Assembly: GCA_026390435.1 (NCBI GenBank)
Contig: JAPLFY010000031.1
Span: 248,614-294,436, forward strand
Origin: Pseudomonadota bacterium
GTDB taxonomy: Bacteria; Bdellovibrionota_B; Oligoflexia; Oligoflexales; CAIYRB01
Length of the DNA stretch: 45,823 bases
Direction of reading: 5' to 3'
Of this stretch, positions 17,106 through 26,597 are shown in pieces. Positions within the stretch are counted from its first letter, which is position 1, and the number at the start of each line of letters is the position of its first letter. Position numbers and translations under genes: made by a program. Under the pieces are notes generated by a model. The model saw only the letters and a list, made by a program, of their open reading frames with translations. It had not been told where the DNA came from and searched no databases.

Positions 17106-18506
17106 TTACTCCGGGAATATTTTACCCGGGTTAAACAAGCCCTTGGGGTCCAGCAACCCCTTGATTTTACGCATCAATTCGATCTCGGCTGGACTCCGCG
17201 AAAAGTGCAGGTCTTTGGTCTTCAGCAGGCCGATCCCGTGCTCCGCACTGATACTGCCCTTGTAGCGACCGAGGAGCTCGAATATTTGTAGCTCAACCAC
17301 TCGCGCCCGCTTTTGAAACGCGGCAAAATCTTGCGTTTTGGGGCCGACATAGTTGATGTGAAGATTGCCGTCACCCAAGTGACCAAAGATCACCAGCTGC
17401 ATGTCCTTAGGGGCCGCATGTACAATGGGCTCTAGATCCGCGATAAAATCGGTCAGCTGATTAATCGCCAAAGAGATATCATTTTTGCGCACGTGACCAT
17501 GCTTGGCGATGCTCTCAGTGATATTCTCACGCAGCCCCCAAAGCTCCTTTGCCTGTGCCGAAGAACTAGCAATCACAGCATCTGTAATCAGCTCGTCGCC
17601 AAAGATTTGCTCAAGTAGGGGTTCCATCACCTGCCCGCCGTTTGGCCCTTCTTCGGCCTCGAGCAAGACATAGAATGGTGACATCTCGGCAAAAGGTGAG
17701 CGGGCTCCTAGCGCATGCTGAAGCACGATCTCATGCGCCTCGCGGGTAAAAAACTCAAACGCGGTCAGTTGCACGCTGGCGCGGTTACAGACCCCTAAGA
17801 TCTTAGGAATGTCGGCAAACTCTCGCACTGCCATGACGCTGACCTGAACATTGCGCGGTGGCGCCGTCAACCTAATGGTAGCGCGGGTTACGATACCGAG
17901 CGTGCCTTCGGAGCCAATAAACAACTGCCGCAGATCATAGCCCGTGTTGTTCTTTCGCAGGCCACTGTTCAAGTCGAGAATCTCACCATCTGGCAGCACC
18001 ACTTCCAGACCGAGCACCTGTTCGCGCATGCCACCAAATCGGATGAACTTAACACCGCCTGCGTTGGTCGCAATATTACCGCCGATATGACAGCTGCCTT
18101 TTGCCGCTAGATCGAGAGGGAAAAATAAACCCGCCTCTTTCGCCGCTTCCTGCGCCTGCTGCGTAGTGACACCGGCTTCGACACGCATCGTCATACCAAT
18201 GGTGTCGACTAGTTCAATCTTATTCATCCGGGTTAAAGACAGGACCACTTCACCATTAGTCGCCACTGCTCCCCCAGCGAGACCGGTACGACCGCCGCTC
18301 GGAACAATCGCAAGATTCTCGCGGTTACAGTACTTAACGATGGCCGCCACATCAGCGGTCGATGCAGGAAGCACGGCGACGCTGGGATTCGGCGTGTGCA
18401 CGCGCGTCCAATCCCTGCCGTACGCCTCTAAGTCGTTGGGGCTCGTGAGTACGTAGGCGTCCCCTAATAGTTGGCGAAAAAACGACAAATGCGACTCGTG
18501 CAGCAT
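17106..18506 (-). CDS. FAD-linked oxidase of the GlcD / D-lactate dehydrogenase type
   Basis: 466 aa. The N-terminal PCMH-type FAD domain carries PSGGRTGLAGGA, GGNIATNAGGVKFIRFGGMR and FIGSEGTLGIVT. The C-terminal FAD-oxidase domain ends with FGHLGDGNLHINYVGP, EHGIGLLKT and LLDPKGLFNPGKIFPE, all standard for the GlcD family. Members oxidise D-2-hydroxy acids (glycolate, D-lactate, D-2-hydroxyglutarate) and pass electrons to quinone or another acceptor. No GlcE/GlcF or Fe-S partner is encoded nearby, so a stand-alone D-lactate or D-2-hydroxyglutarate dehydrogenase is more likely than glycolate oxidase. The ATG follows GGAG with 7-nt spacing. It is 20 bp downstream of the GAF-like gene, so probably shares its transcript. 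The substrate is uncertain. Confidence 0.9.
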   Translation of the reverse strand: MLHESHLSFFRQLLGDAYVLTSPNDLEAYGRDWTRVHTPNPSVAVLPASTADVAAIVKYCNRENLAIVPSGGRTGLAGGAVATNGEVVLSLTRMNKIELVDTIGMTMRVEAGVTTQQAQEAAKEAGLFFPLDLAAKGSCHIGGNIATNAGGVKFIRFGGMREQVLGLEVVLPDGEILDLNSGLRKNNTGYDLRQLFIGSEGTLGIVTRATIRLTAPPRNVQVSVMAVREFADIPKILGVCNRASVQLTAFEFFTREAHEIVLQHALGARSPFAEMSPFYVLLEAEEGPNGGQVMEPLLEQIFGDELITDAVIASSSAQAKELWGLRENITESIAKHGHVRKNDISLAINQLTDFIADLEPIVHAAPKDMQLVIFGHLGDGNLHINYVGPKTQDFAAFQKRARVVELQIFELLGRYKGSISAEHGIGLLKTKDLHFSRSPAEIELMRKIKGLLDPKGLFNPGKIFPE

Positions 18507-18526
18507 GAATCTGCTCCGCTTAAGGG

Positions 18527-19597
18527 CTAGATCTTATAATGAGGACTATTCGTCTCATGATCAACGCTATAATCCCAACTGCTCTCGCCGTCAAAGTCTG
18601 CTTGCACCAGCATCACTCCATCCCCTAGGACCAGATTTAACCCGAGGGCCTTGGCATCTGCCTGGATGATAGGTACACGATAATCGTCCATTGCCGCTTT
18701 ATGGCTTGGGCCCAATTTTACACGGAACATCAGGTGCTTACCTTCAAGTGTCACAAAAACACGGCAAGTCCCTTGGATGGGGGAGAGCACCTCGATGTAG
18801 CGAGCAATAATCTGTGCCAGATTACCGTGACTGATCAACGTGGAGGCCGAGTATCCGCTGACCTCAAGACTAATTGCTGGCTGCCTCAGCTTTTTTAAGC
18901 TCGTCTCAATACAGGTCTTGAGCAGCTCTGGACTCAGAGTACACCCCAGGTAATCGGCTTCTGCACTTTTTGCGAGTTCCGTATAGGACGTCGACACGAG
19001 CGCGCGGCGAGCCAGATAGTTGAACGCCGTGCGCGACAACATCGAGAGCAACATGTAATCCGACGCTCGCAGTGCATCAATCACCGGGCGATCAAAGTTA
19101 AGAAAGAAAAAACCGACTTGTTGCTCACCCAGGAAGAGGCCCATGCAAAGTCCGCCCGCGAAATCATTTGCCGCGATCCGAAAGATGGAACGCTGAGGCG
19201 GCTTATTCTGATCGAGAAAGGACTTCACCACAGTCGCTGCGTCGCGATAGGTGCGCAGCGTACCCCGACCGATTGAGAAGAGAGAGCTTCCTTTAGACAC
19301 AAAGCAGCTATAGCCAGCACTCATCGTGTTTGGGTAATTCGTGCCTGTTGCTGACGACACCACTCGAATTTGGTTGCTCATCCCAAGGCGACGAGCGATG
19401 CAAACCCGCTGCACCGATTTAAAGACTGAGTGGGATCCTAAAAGTGCTAGCGCCTCGCTAGAAAAATCTTCTGATTCTTGCCACGGGCGGATGTCGAAGG
19501 ACGTGATCGCCCCGGCGAGAAACGAGTCCTCAGCGGATAGCATGGCACCTTGTGCCTGCGCAATGGAGTTGAACTGGAACGGAACATCATGATGCAT
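18527..19597 (-). CDS. Predicted GAF-domain protein with a degenerate ATPase-like C-terminus
   Basis: 356 aa; not recognised as a named family. Residues about 80-205 look like a GAF sensor domain: SCFVSKGSSLFSIGRG, IFRIAANDFAGGLCMGLFLG and QQVGFFFLNFDRP, then a long amphipathic helix (LSMLSRTAFNYLARRAL). The C-terminal stretch (about 245-335) recalls a histidine-kinase-type ATPase fold (NLAQIIARYIEVLSP...VFVTLEGKHLMFRVKL...ALGLNLVLGDG) but lacks clear N, G1 and G2 boxes, so no kinase activity is claimed. No signal peptide or membrane helix. It starts at ATG 19597 with a weak GGGG upstream and precedes the GlcD-type oxidase by 20 bp. A signal-sensing partner for that enzyme is one possibility. 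Confidence 0.55.
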   Translation of the reverse strand: MHHDVPFQFNSIAQAQGAMLSAEDSFLAGAITSFDIRPWQESEDFSSEALALLGSHSVFKSVQRVCIARRLGMSNQIRVVSSATGTNYPNTMSAGYSCFVSKGSSLFSIGRGTLRTYRDAATVVKSFLDQNKPPQRSIFRIAANDFAGGLCMGLFLGEQQVGFFFLNFDRPVIDALRASDYMLLSMLSRTAFNYLARRALVSTSYTELAKSAEADYLGCTLSPELLKTCIETSLKKLRQPAISLEVSGYSASTLISHGNLAQIIARYIEVLSPIQGTCRVFVTLEGKHLMFRVKLGPSHKAAMDDYRVPIIQADAKALGLNLVLGDGVMLVQADFDGESSWDYSVDHETNSPHYKI

Positions 19598-19822
19598 GAC
19601 TAACCCCTATCAGCCCACAGACGAAGGTCTCGCGTGGTTCATAATTGAATATGCTATTAAGGTACTACCTTGGCCCACTCATTTCAAAACCAACACCAAG
19701 TCTAAGCCGTAAATAAGAATGACTCTAAGAACGACTCTCAGGAATGCTGGCTTTATTGGCAAAAACTTAACTGTTGAGCTGGCATCTTGTATGCTTTTCG
19801 CTGGACCAGACTTAAGGAATCT

Positions 19823-20992
19823 ATGATGAAATCAAATGCTGCCATTCTAGCTATAGGATCAGAGTTACTAGCCGGACAAATCGTCAACGGCAATGCAGCC
19901 TGGCTCTCGGCCCGCTTACTAAACCTCGGCATAGATACGGTCACTCATCTAACGGTCGATGACATTCAGTCCGACATCGTCAGTGGTATCTCTCACCTGG
20001 CCAATTCCGTAGATCTGATCCTCATTACAGGAGGTCTCGGTCCCACGTCCGATGATTTGACCCGCCATGCCGTCGCCGCCTGGACGCAGCGCCCACTGCG
20101 CTTTGACGACGCCTCCTGGGAGCATGTGAAAAGCCAGCTGGCTCGTGTTGGTGCAGCAGTGCCTGAGGCCAACAAGCAACAATGCTACTTTCCGGAGGGC
20201 GCGGAAGTGCTCACTAATAGCGCGGGTACGGCGAATGGATTTCGCGTCGAAGCACACGGCAAAGAGCTGTGGGTGTTACCGGGCCCACCACGCGAGGTGG
20301 AGGCTATCTGGCAGGCATACATGCTGGAACGCTTGACTACTCGAGTCCCTGCCAATGCCCGCAAGACACTGCGGATGTGGCGGATGATTGGCCAAGGTGA
20401 GTCTCATTTAGCAGAACTGATCACACCGCTGGTCACGGGACATGCGGTTGAGGTGGCTTATCGGGTCCATGCTCCTTACGTGGAACTAAAGCTTCGTTTC
20501 CCGACGGCAGAAGCCGCCCGCTATGACCATTTATGTGAGCAACTGACCAAGGCGATGCAACCCTGGCTCTTTGAAACCGATCGTGAGAATGCCGTCGCAT
20601 CACTAGCCCAGTGTTTACAAGGTTACGGTTCTATCGAAATCTACGACAGCGCAACCCAAGGACAACTCGCGGAGCTACTGACTCCGCATCTACGCCATGC
20701 GCTTGGCAGTAACCAAAAACTAATGTTTCACACCCTCTGGCAAAGTCAGGAGGAAGATCCGACGGCCACCGTGCAACGCCATCTCCACGCGACGGATCAG
20801 GCAGACTTAGCTCTTGCGGTAGCGGGTGTCGGCCAGAGTGGCCGCTGGGCACTTGGCCTTCGCCGCAACGGACAAACAGAAATCGCGGAACATGCTGCTC
20901 CCTATCGCCACTCAGTGCATCGCTCAAGGACGATGAAGGCGGTTGCAGCACTTGCCGCAAAATCTTGGTCTGTGCTTTTAGAGCGCGTCTAA
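19823..20992 (+). CDS. cinA: CinA-like protein with a divergent amidase-like C-terminus
   Basis: About 389 aa. The N-terminal half is a MoaB/MogA-like domain (AILAIGSELLAGQIVNGNAAWLS, LILITGGLGPTSDDLTR, LPGPPREVEAIW), as in CinA where it acts as an ADP-ribose/NMN pyrophosphohydrolase-type module. The C-terminal third aligns with the nicotinamide-nucleotide amidase (PncC) domain only weakly: the AESCTGGL signature appears as YDSATQGQL, keeping the Ser, and later PncC motifs are not recognisable, so amidase activity is doubtful. The open frame continues upstream to 19787, but AAGGA at 19814-19818 places the start at 19823 or, with better spacing, 19826. It is convergent with dacB and divergent from the GAF-like gene. 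Confidence 0.85.
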   Translation: MMKSNAAILAIGSELLAGQIVNGNAAWLSARLLNLGIDTVTHLTVDDIQSDIVSGISHLANSVDLILITGGLGPTSDDLTRHAVAAWTQRPLRFDDASWEHVKSQLARVGAAVPEANKQQCYFPEGAEVLTNSAGTANGFRVEAHGKELWVLPGPPREVEAIWQAYMLERLTTRVPANARKTLRMWRMIGQGESHLAELITPLVTGHAVEVAYRVHAPYVELKLRFPTAEAARYDHLCEQLTKAMQPWLFETDRENAVASLAQCLQGYGSIEIYDSATQGQLAELLTPHLRHALGSNQKLMFHTLWQSQEEDPTATVQRHLHATDQADLALAVAGVGQSGRWALGLRRNGQTEIAEHAAPYRHSVHRSRTMKAVAALAAKSWSVLLERV

Positions 20993-21005
20993 CAACTCAT
21001 GCGGC

Positions 21006-22592
21006 TCAAAGGTCATTGAGAAAAGCCGTGAGGACTCGGTCCTGACGTTCGCGCAAATCCACAATGGACGGCTGCCGTTGTCCCGGCTTGCCGTTCTCGA
21101 CGACACAAAAAGCGACGAGTCCCTGAGTCGGATGGCGGAAGTATCCGGCAATGCCAGACACAGCGATTGGCTCCGTCAGCGTCCCTGTTTTGGCGCGAAT
21201 CAAACCCTGCAGATCTTCCGTATCACCGCGATGAAAGCGCTTCTTGAGAGTTCCGTCCCAGCCGGTGGCTGGCAGACTGGCGAGGAATTCGGGGAATACT
21301 TCCATGTGCTTTTCCATATACGAGAGCACAGTGCCAATTTGCCGCGCCGTTAGACGATTCTCCGTCGCCAGGCCAGAGCCGTTTTCTAAGGTAAATTCGG
21401 TTTTGATCCCAACGTCCTTAGTCAAAAACTCACGCAAGACTTCCATACCGTTAGCATAGGAACCGGATCCCGGAGCATCGGCGGCGCCCTTGCGAGGGAA
21501 GGTTGCGCCTAGACGTTTTACCAACACATCGGCAATGTAATTATTCGAGAAGGTGTTTAGGCCTGCCACAATGCGGCGCATCTCGTAACTCTCGATCTCG
21601 TATAGAAGAGTAGCATTGACGGGTTTGATGCCGGACTTGGTTACACCGCGAATGACGATGCCCTCATGATTTAAAAAAGCCCGAACGTATTCCCCAGAGG
21701 CCAACAGGTCGTCTGCCACGGATCGGTAGATCTTCTGGACGGGAGCACCCAAAGCAATGTTACCTGTCACGCTCAATCTCTCTGCAGCACCCCGCCCAAC
21801 ATGACGGGCGACTGATACGGTATGCCCCTTAGGCGGAATATCTTTATGAGCGCTGGTGCGGGCCTTGTTCTCAATCTGCACCCCGGGCAATGGGTAGGGA
21901 TCTAAACTAGATAGCGCCGCTTGCCCCACTTGATCGCCCGGCGCAACGCTAACAGCATAGGTATTGAAATTGACGCCAAAGGCGGAGACGGGTGCATCGT
22001 AGGCATGGCGCGAGTTCACACGGCCTTCTTCCCGTGATTCATCTCGGCTCTCGTCGTCAAAGAGGCTGTTGTCGATGATCAGATTGCCGGTAAATTCACG
22101 CACCCCGAGATTGCGCAAGTCGGCGGCCATCTGCCAGAGTTTTTCCGACACAAGGAACGGGTCGCCATTTCCCACGACCACCAAATCTCCAGTGATTTTG
22201 CCGCCCTTACGCGTACCCGTGTAGTACATAGGTGTGGTAAATGTATGAATCGGAGTCAACCGGGTCAGGACGGCCGCCGAGGTTAACACCTTGGTCAACG
22301 AGGCTGGCGCCAGAAGCTTGTCGGCGTCCTTTTCAAACAAGACTTTGCCATCGCTAAGACGCACCACCACGACACCCTGGGTGACGACGTGGCCTCCGCC
22401 GGTCAGCACCTTAGAGATATCACTGGAGATATTTTTGGAGATATCTCCCAAAGCCGCATTGGCACTGAGACTGACCACCGCCGCACTGGCAACCATTACA
22501 TAGGCAGATACTTCAAGGCCAAGGCGAACGACGCGACTCACCTTTTGACTCATCGCTACACGGGTCGCTTTGGGGCTCTCGCTACTGATCAT
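21006..22592 (-). CDS. dacB: D-alanyl-D-alanine carboxypeptidase/endopeptidase, PBP4 family
   Basis: 528 aa. A long basic N-region and hydrophobic stretch (VMVASAAVVSLSANA) form the export signal. The three penicillin-binding motifs are present: SLTK (ASLTKVLTSAAVL), SNN (FSNNYIADVLVKRL) and KTG (RAKTGTLTEPIAVSG). The long insert between SxxK and SxN (KITGDLVVVGNGDPFL, LIIDNSLFDD) is the PBP4-specific domain. It trims or cleaves peptidoglycan cross-links in the periplasm. The ATG at 22592 follows GGAG with 5-nt spacing; M14 (MSQKVSRVV) is a possible alternative that would give a more conventional signal peptide. Divergent from trxB, convergent with the CinA-like gene at 13 bp. Confidence 0.95.
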   Translation of the reverse strand: MISSESPKATRVAMSQKVSRVVRLGLEVSAYVMVASAAVVSLSANAALGDISKNISSDISKVLTGGGHVVTQGVVVVRLSDGKVLFEKDADKLLAPASLTKVLTSAAVLTRLTPIHTFTTPMYYTGTRKGGKITGDLVVVGNGDPFLVSEKLWQMAADLRNLGVREFTGNLIIDNSLFDDESRDESREEGRVNSRHAYDAPVSAFGVNFNTYAVSVAPGDQVGQAALSSLDPYPLPGVQIENKARTSAHKDIPPKGHTVSVARHVGRGAAERLSVTGNIALGAPVQKIYRSVADDLLASGEYVRAFLNHEGIVIRGVTKSGIKPVNATLLYEIESYEMRRIVAGLNTFSNNYIADVLVKRLGATFPRKGAADAPGSGSYANGMEVLREFLTKDVGIKTEFTLENGSGLATENRLTARQIGTVLSYMEKHMEVFPEFLASLPATGWDGTLKKRFHRGDTEDLQGLIRAKTGTLTEPIAVSGIAGYFRHPTQGLVAFCVVENGKPGQRQPSIVDLRERQDRVLTAFLNDL

Positions 22593-22764
22593 GGCTACTC
22601 CTGGTGTGGTCCTAACTTTTTAGCACATTTTCACCAGATCGGCAGGCCGCTGCCCAGATCCTGAAGGCCTTTCTTTTCTTTTGCCGGCTAGCGCGCTAAG
22701 TTGGGCTCCCCGCCTGGGCTTGAGCCTGGGCGCTGGCTGAGATTTCTTTTGGGAGTATCTGCTG

Positions 22765-23682
22765 ATGAGCGATGTCGTAATTATTGGCACCGGACCTGCT
22801 GGCCTTACGGCAGCTATCTATGCCACCCGCGGTGGCCTTAAAACGACCGTCTTTGCCGGCATGCAGCATGGCGGCCAGCTCACGACGACAACCGAGATTG
22901 AGAATTGGCCAGGTGTTCGTGACGGCATCATGGGCCCCCAGCTCATGGCAGATATGTCGGCACAGGCGGAACGTATCGGCGCTGAGATCGTTTATGAGGA
23001 AATCACCAAGGTCGATTTCTCTGGTAAGCCGCTGCGCCTCTGGGCTGGCGACAAAGAGGTCCACGCCAAGGCAGTGATCATCTCTACTGGCGCAACTGCA
23101 CGCACGTTGGGACTGCCTTCTGAGAACACGCTGATGGGACGCGGCCTTTCGACCTGCGCAACCTGCGATGGCTTCTTTTATAAGAACAAACGAGTCGCCG
23201 TTGTTGGTGGCGGTGACTCCGCGATGGAAGAGGCAAACTACCTAGCCAAATTATGTAGCGAAGTGATCTTGATTCACCGCCGCCCGGTATTCCGCGCCTC
23301 CAACATTATGATCGAACGGACGAAGAAGAATCCTCGCATTAAAATGATGATTCCTTATGACGTCGTCGACACGGTCGCTGACGCATCCGGTCTAACCGGC
23401 GCAGTCCTTCGTCATTTGGACACGGGCAAGACCGAAACTTTAGCTGTGGATGGTCTCTTTATGGCGATCGGTCACAGGCCAAATTCCGCGGTCTTTCAGG
23501 GTCAGCTGGAGACGGACGAGAACGGTTATTTAAAGGTCCATAACTTCACCGAGACTAAAGTTCCCGGCGTGTTCGCTGCCGGTGATATCGCCGATCATGT
23601 ATTCCGCCAGGCCATCACCGCAGCGGGTATGGGCTGCCAGGCTGGCATGCAGGCGATTAGGCACATCGAAGAGCACTATTGA
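22765..23682 (+). CDS. trxB: Thioredoxin reductase (NADPH)
   Basis: 305 aa, typical for the low-molecular-weight bacterial enzyme. It reduces thioredoxin with NADPH via FAD and a redox disulfide in the cytosol. Visible motifs are the FAD Rossmann start GTGPAGLTAAIYATRGG, the redox centre CATCDGFF, the NADPH fold VGGGDSAMEEANYLA, the basic NADPH-phosphate patch HRRPVFRAS, and the C-terminal FAD motif GVFAAGDIADHVFRQAITAAGMG. The ATG is preceded by GGGAG at good spacing. It reads in the same direction as mrp, 65 bp ahead. Confidence 0.97.
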   Translation: MSDVVIIGTGPAGLTAAIYATRGGLKTTVFAGMQHGGQLTTTTEIENWPGVRDGIMGPQLMADMSAQAERIGAEIVYEEITKVDFSGKPLRLWAGDKEVHAKAVIISTGATARTLGLPSENTLMGRGLSTCATCDGFFYKNKRVAVVGGGDSAMEEANYLAKLCSEVILIHRRPVFRASNIMIERTKKNPRIKMMIPYDVVDTVADASGLTGAVLRHLDTGKTETLAVDGLFMAIGHRPNSAVFQGQLETDENGYLKVHNFTETKVPGVFAAGDIADHVFRQAITAAGMGCQAGMQAIRHIEEHY

Positions 23683-23747
23683 AAGCACACTGCTGATCAA
23701 GCGTCACTACTAGTAGCACTGCTGACCGAGAGAGAAAGAGTCAACCC

Positions 23748-24896
23748 ATGGGTTTATTTTCCAGTGTTAAAGACAAATTGAGTGGTGGGCCTGCAACAAT
23801 CGTCACCGAGGAGCAGGTAAAAGAAGCCTTATCCAAGGTCCAAGACCCTGACCTGCATCAGGACATCGTTAAGCTCGGCTTTGTCCGCAATATTGTCATC
23901 AAGGGTGACAAAGTCTCGGTCGAGGTAAACTTAACGACCCCAGCGTGCCCGGTGAAGGAGCAGCTCAAAACTGAGTGTGAGACGGTGCTCAAAGACATTC
24001 CTGGCATCGCTCATGCAGACGTAACCATGACGGCGACGACGAGCGCTGCACCACGTGACACTAATGCTGCTGTGATCCCCGCGCTTGCTGGTGTTAAAAA
24101 CATCATCGCCGTCGCGAGTGGTAAAGGCGGCGTCGGCAAATCGACGACTGCCGTCAATCTAGCCTATGCACTTGCCAAAGCTGGCTCAAAAGTAGGTCTG
24201 CTGGATGCTGATGTTTACGGTCCGTCGATTCCGCGGATGGTGAAAATTACCACCCTGGCAGAAGAGGGTGGCCCTAACGAAATTATTCCACCGCTTGCCG
24301 ATGGCATTAAAGTGATCTCCGTTGGGATGTTCACTCAGGCTAGCGATGCCACGATTTTACGTGGCCCGATGGCTGGTAGCGTCATCAAACAATTTCTCAC
24401 GCAAGTTAAATGGGGCGAGTTGGATTACCTCGTGATCGACTACCCACCGGGAACTGGCGACATCCAGTTAACCATCTCCCAAACTGCTCCGGTCACTGGC
24501 GCCGTCATTGTGACGACTCCCCAGGAGGTGTCACTCATCGACGTGCGCAAGGCCATGAGCATGTTCAAAACGCTAAAAGTCCCCGTACTCGGCGTCATCG
24601 AAACGATGAGCTACTTTGTCTGCGACGGCTGCGATAAAAAGCACACTATTTTCCGCAGCGGTGGCGGTGAACGTCTGGCACGTGAGTCAGGCATCACCCT
24701 ACTCGGAACGATTCCACTCGATCCACGCGTAGCGATTGGTGGCGACGAAGGTCGTCCGCATGTAGCGGCCTTCCCGGATGCGCCAGCATCACAAGCCTAC
24801 ATTGCAGCGGCCGGTGCTGCGGCGCAGCAGCTGTCGATCCTTAATGCGCAAAACAGCGGCGTGTTAAATCAATTTGCCGTGGAATGGAAAAACTAA
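23748..24896 (+). CDS. mrp: Mrp/ApbC-type iron-sulfur cluster carrier ATPase
   Basis: 382 aa. The N-terminal MIP18/DUF59 domain (about 20-100: VQDPDLHQDIVKLGFVRNI, LTTPACPVKEQ) is fused to a deviant-Walker-A P-loop ATPase (SGKGGVGKSTTAVNLAYAL). Other family features are LLDADVYGPSIPRM, DYPPGTGDIQLTI and the CDGCDKKH region, whose CxxC pair bridges an Fe-S cluster in the dimer. ApbC/Mrp proteins receive and deliver Fe-S clusters in the cytosol. The stop codon abuts the ATG of the DUF971 gene directly, a common bacterial pairing. The start follows a purine-rich AGAGAAAGAG. Confidence 0.95.
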   Translation: MGLFSSVKDKLSGGPATIVTEEQVKEALSKVQDPDLHQDIVKLGFVRNIVIKGDKVSVEVNLTTPACPVKEQLKTECETVLKDIPGIAHADVTMTATTSAAPRDTNAAVIPALAGVKNIIAVASGKGGVGKSTTAVNLAYALAKAGSKVGLLDADVYGPSIPRMVKITTLAEEGGPNEIIPPLADGIKVISVGMFTQASDATILRGPMAGSVIKQFLTQVKWGELDYLVIDYPPGTGDIQLTISQTAPVTGAVIVTTPQEVSLIDVRKAMSMFKTLKVPVLGVIETMSYFVCDGCDKKHTIFRSGGGERLARESGITLLGTIPLDPRVAIGGDEGRPHVAAFPDAPASQAYIAAAGAAAQQLSILNAQNSGVLNQFAVEWKN

Positions 24897-25202
24897 ATGG
24901 CCGAGCCCACAGAAAACTTCCGCGTCACAGCGATCACCCAGGCTGATCCTCGCACCTTAGCCATCCGCTGGACCGACGGTCGCACGGACACCTTTGATGT
25001 CGTTGAGCTTCGGCGCAGTTGCCCCTGCGCCGTGTGTATCGATGAGTGGTCCCGCAACCAGCGCTTGAAGCCGGAAGATGTGCCGGACACCGTGCGGCCT
25101 GTGCGGATTGAATCCGTTGGTGCTTATGCGCTAAAGATTCACTTCAGCGACGGTCATGCTACGGGCATTTATACGTTTCAAATGCTGCGGGCGATGCACT
25201 AA
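24897..25202 (+). CDS. DUF971 (gamma-butyrobetaine-hydroxylase-like N-terminal) protein
   Basis: 101 aa. It matches the small DUF971/GBBH-like family: RTLAIRWTDGRTDTFDVVEL near the start, the Cys pair SCPCAVC, VRIESVGAYALKIHFSDGH, and the terminal GIYTFQMLRAM. In eukaryotes this domain forms the N-terminus of gamma-butyrobetaine hydroxylase; in bacteria it usually stands alone next to mrp, suggesting a link to Fe-S or metal handling. The Cys residues may bind metal. The ATG immediately follows the mrp TAA with no gap, so translation is coupled. Confidence 0.9.
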   Translation: MAEPTENFRVTAITQADPRTLAIRWTDGRTDTFDVVELRRSCPCAVCIDEWSRNQRLKPEDVPDTVRPVRIESVGAYALKIHFSDGHATGIYTFQMLRAMH

Positions 25203-25203
25203 T

Positions 25204-25262
25204 AAGCGCCCTCGGACCAAGCCTAGCTCCAGACGGATTTACGGGCGCTTATAGGCGCCCCC
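25204..25262. terminator. Candidate shared terminator between convergent genes
   Basis: GGGCGC at 25243-25248 and GCGCCC at 25255-25260 form a 6-bp GC stem with a 6-nt loop. GGGCGCTT at 25243-25250 can alternatively pair with AAGCGCCC at 25204-25211. The following T-run is poor, so intrinsic termination is not certain, but the position between two convergent genes is right for a bidirectional terminator. Confidence 0.5.
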
Positions 25263-25267
25263 GTTTA

Positions 25268-26203
25268 TTAGGGATCGATATTCCAGTTGATCGAACCATC
25301 GCCAGCGGCTTCAAGTCGCCCAAAGGTTTCGATCCGTAATTTCGTCTCACCTTCTGCAAGGCAGGCGTCGTAGGTCAAGATATAGGTCGTCGTTGGATCC
25401 GTGCAGAATGAGGCTGCCCCAGTCCCTGGCACCCACGTAGTCCCGCTGCCGCCCAAATCATCTGTGGCGAAAGCATAAACATCCCCTTGATCGCCAGATA
25501 CGGGTTGAGCACAAGCATCTGCCTTGATTTGGTACCAGCCAGACGCTACCCATGCCTGACGATTAGTATCGAAATAGGCAAACGATGTGTGCACTGGTCG
25601 TCCAGACTTGTTGCAGACGTTGATGGTTTTTTTCTCAACCTGACGCGTCCATTTAAATTCGCTGTCTTTATCGCGCATATTTTCGGCAACGTTCACCATA
25701 TGAAGAGTCATGCCACTATCGATCACAGCAAGGCGAACGAACGGGGACAGCAGAACTTCGCCTTTAAATCCGGGGAAATCCTCCACCTGGCAAAACACTT
25801 TGCACTTTACATTAGCGGTGGAGACATCGAACGTTGGTCGATCCGAAGGTTGCCAAACAACTTTGGCTGCACCACTACGCACTCCAACCCAAGCTGTCTT
25901 TAGCAGGTGCGAGTATAAAAATAGATTTACTGTGTCACCCGGCTGCACCAAAAAAAAGCCATCAATAGTGCTCTTGCCAAAAGTGTCCGCTTGTTCACCT
26001 TTTCCGTCAGTCTCATAAGCAACGGACACTTCTATCGGCTCTTTCTCGGTATTTGTGACTTTGAACACATAGGCTGATGCTTTTCCTTCGCTAATAGCAA
26101 ATGACATAGCTGCCAGCAGGAGGATTACAGATAAATGCTTCAAGAAACCGATCCGTGAGCCTTTTACATAAACGAGGACACTCGCTCCAAGTTGAAGCAT
26201 CAT
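25268..26203 (-). CDS. Exported protein with a DUF1036-like domain
   Basis: 311 aa from the preferred start at 26203, where GGAG sits 6 nt upstream; the frame stays open to an ATG at 26251 with no better site. The N-terminus has a long basic region, a hydrophobic core (LSVILLLAAMSFAIS) and a likely cleavage after GKASA, so the protein is exported. The central part is beta-rich (FLVQPGDTVNLFLYSH). The region INVCNKSGRPVHTSFAYFD...WVASGWYQIKADAC matches the DUF1036 pattern, in which a Cys-Asn start and GW/Cys pair are conserved. Several Cys residues could form disulfides. Function unknown. Divergent from the vWA lipoprotein gene. Confidence 0.65.
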   Translation of the reverse strand: MMLQLGASVLVYVKGSRIGFLKHLSVILLLAAMSFAISEGKASAYVFKVTNTEKEPIEVSVAYETDGKGEQADTFGKSTIDGFFLVQPGDTVNLFLYSHLLKTAWVGVRSGAAKVVWQPSDRPTFDVSTANVKCKVFCQVEDFPGFKGEVLLSPFVRLAVIDSGMTLHMVNVAENMRDKDSEFKWTRQVEKKTINVCNKSGRPVHTSFAYFDTNRQAWVASGWYQIKADACAQPVSGDQGDVYAFATDDLGGSGTTWVPGTGAASFCTDPTTTYILTYDACLAEGETKLRIETFGRLEAAGDGSINWNIDP

Positions 26204-26597
26204 TCGGTTCTCCGGAAATCGTGAAAGTTTTATAACAAAATTTGCAGGCATAAATTTAGCGGTACCTACATTGTATCAAGATTCGGATCTAATAAGTAGT
26301 TGTGGTCATTCCAGCAAAAACTAAAAGAACCTCATTTAATTGCCTCGATTTAGTCAAAAAAACGCCGGGGAATAATTTACCTTCAACAGAAGAATCAAAT
26401 GCTTAGCTCACGGCAAGTCGATTTTAAAAATATTATTAATAATAGAATCCTATAACATTTTTTAATCAGATCGTTAAAGTTTAGTGCAATAAGATTCGAT
26501 GCCTAATCCAAGAAGCAGCAACGGCGCTGAGTTATCTTCAGTCAATTGAGCGCCACCCCTTTCATCGCGCTAGCCGCACAAGTCAAAGAGGTGTCGA
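26204..26597. other. 394-bp AT-rich divergent intergenic region
   Basis: The stretch between the divergent DUF1036-like and vWA genes holds no ORF that I can support and no RNA gene that I recognise. About 26420-26475 is strikingly AT-rich (TTTTAAAAATATTATTAATA followed by more A/T). It must contain both promoters, but I cannot assign -35/-10 pairs with confidence. Confidence 0.5.
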
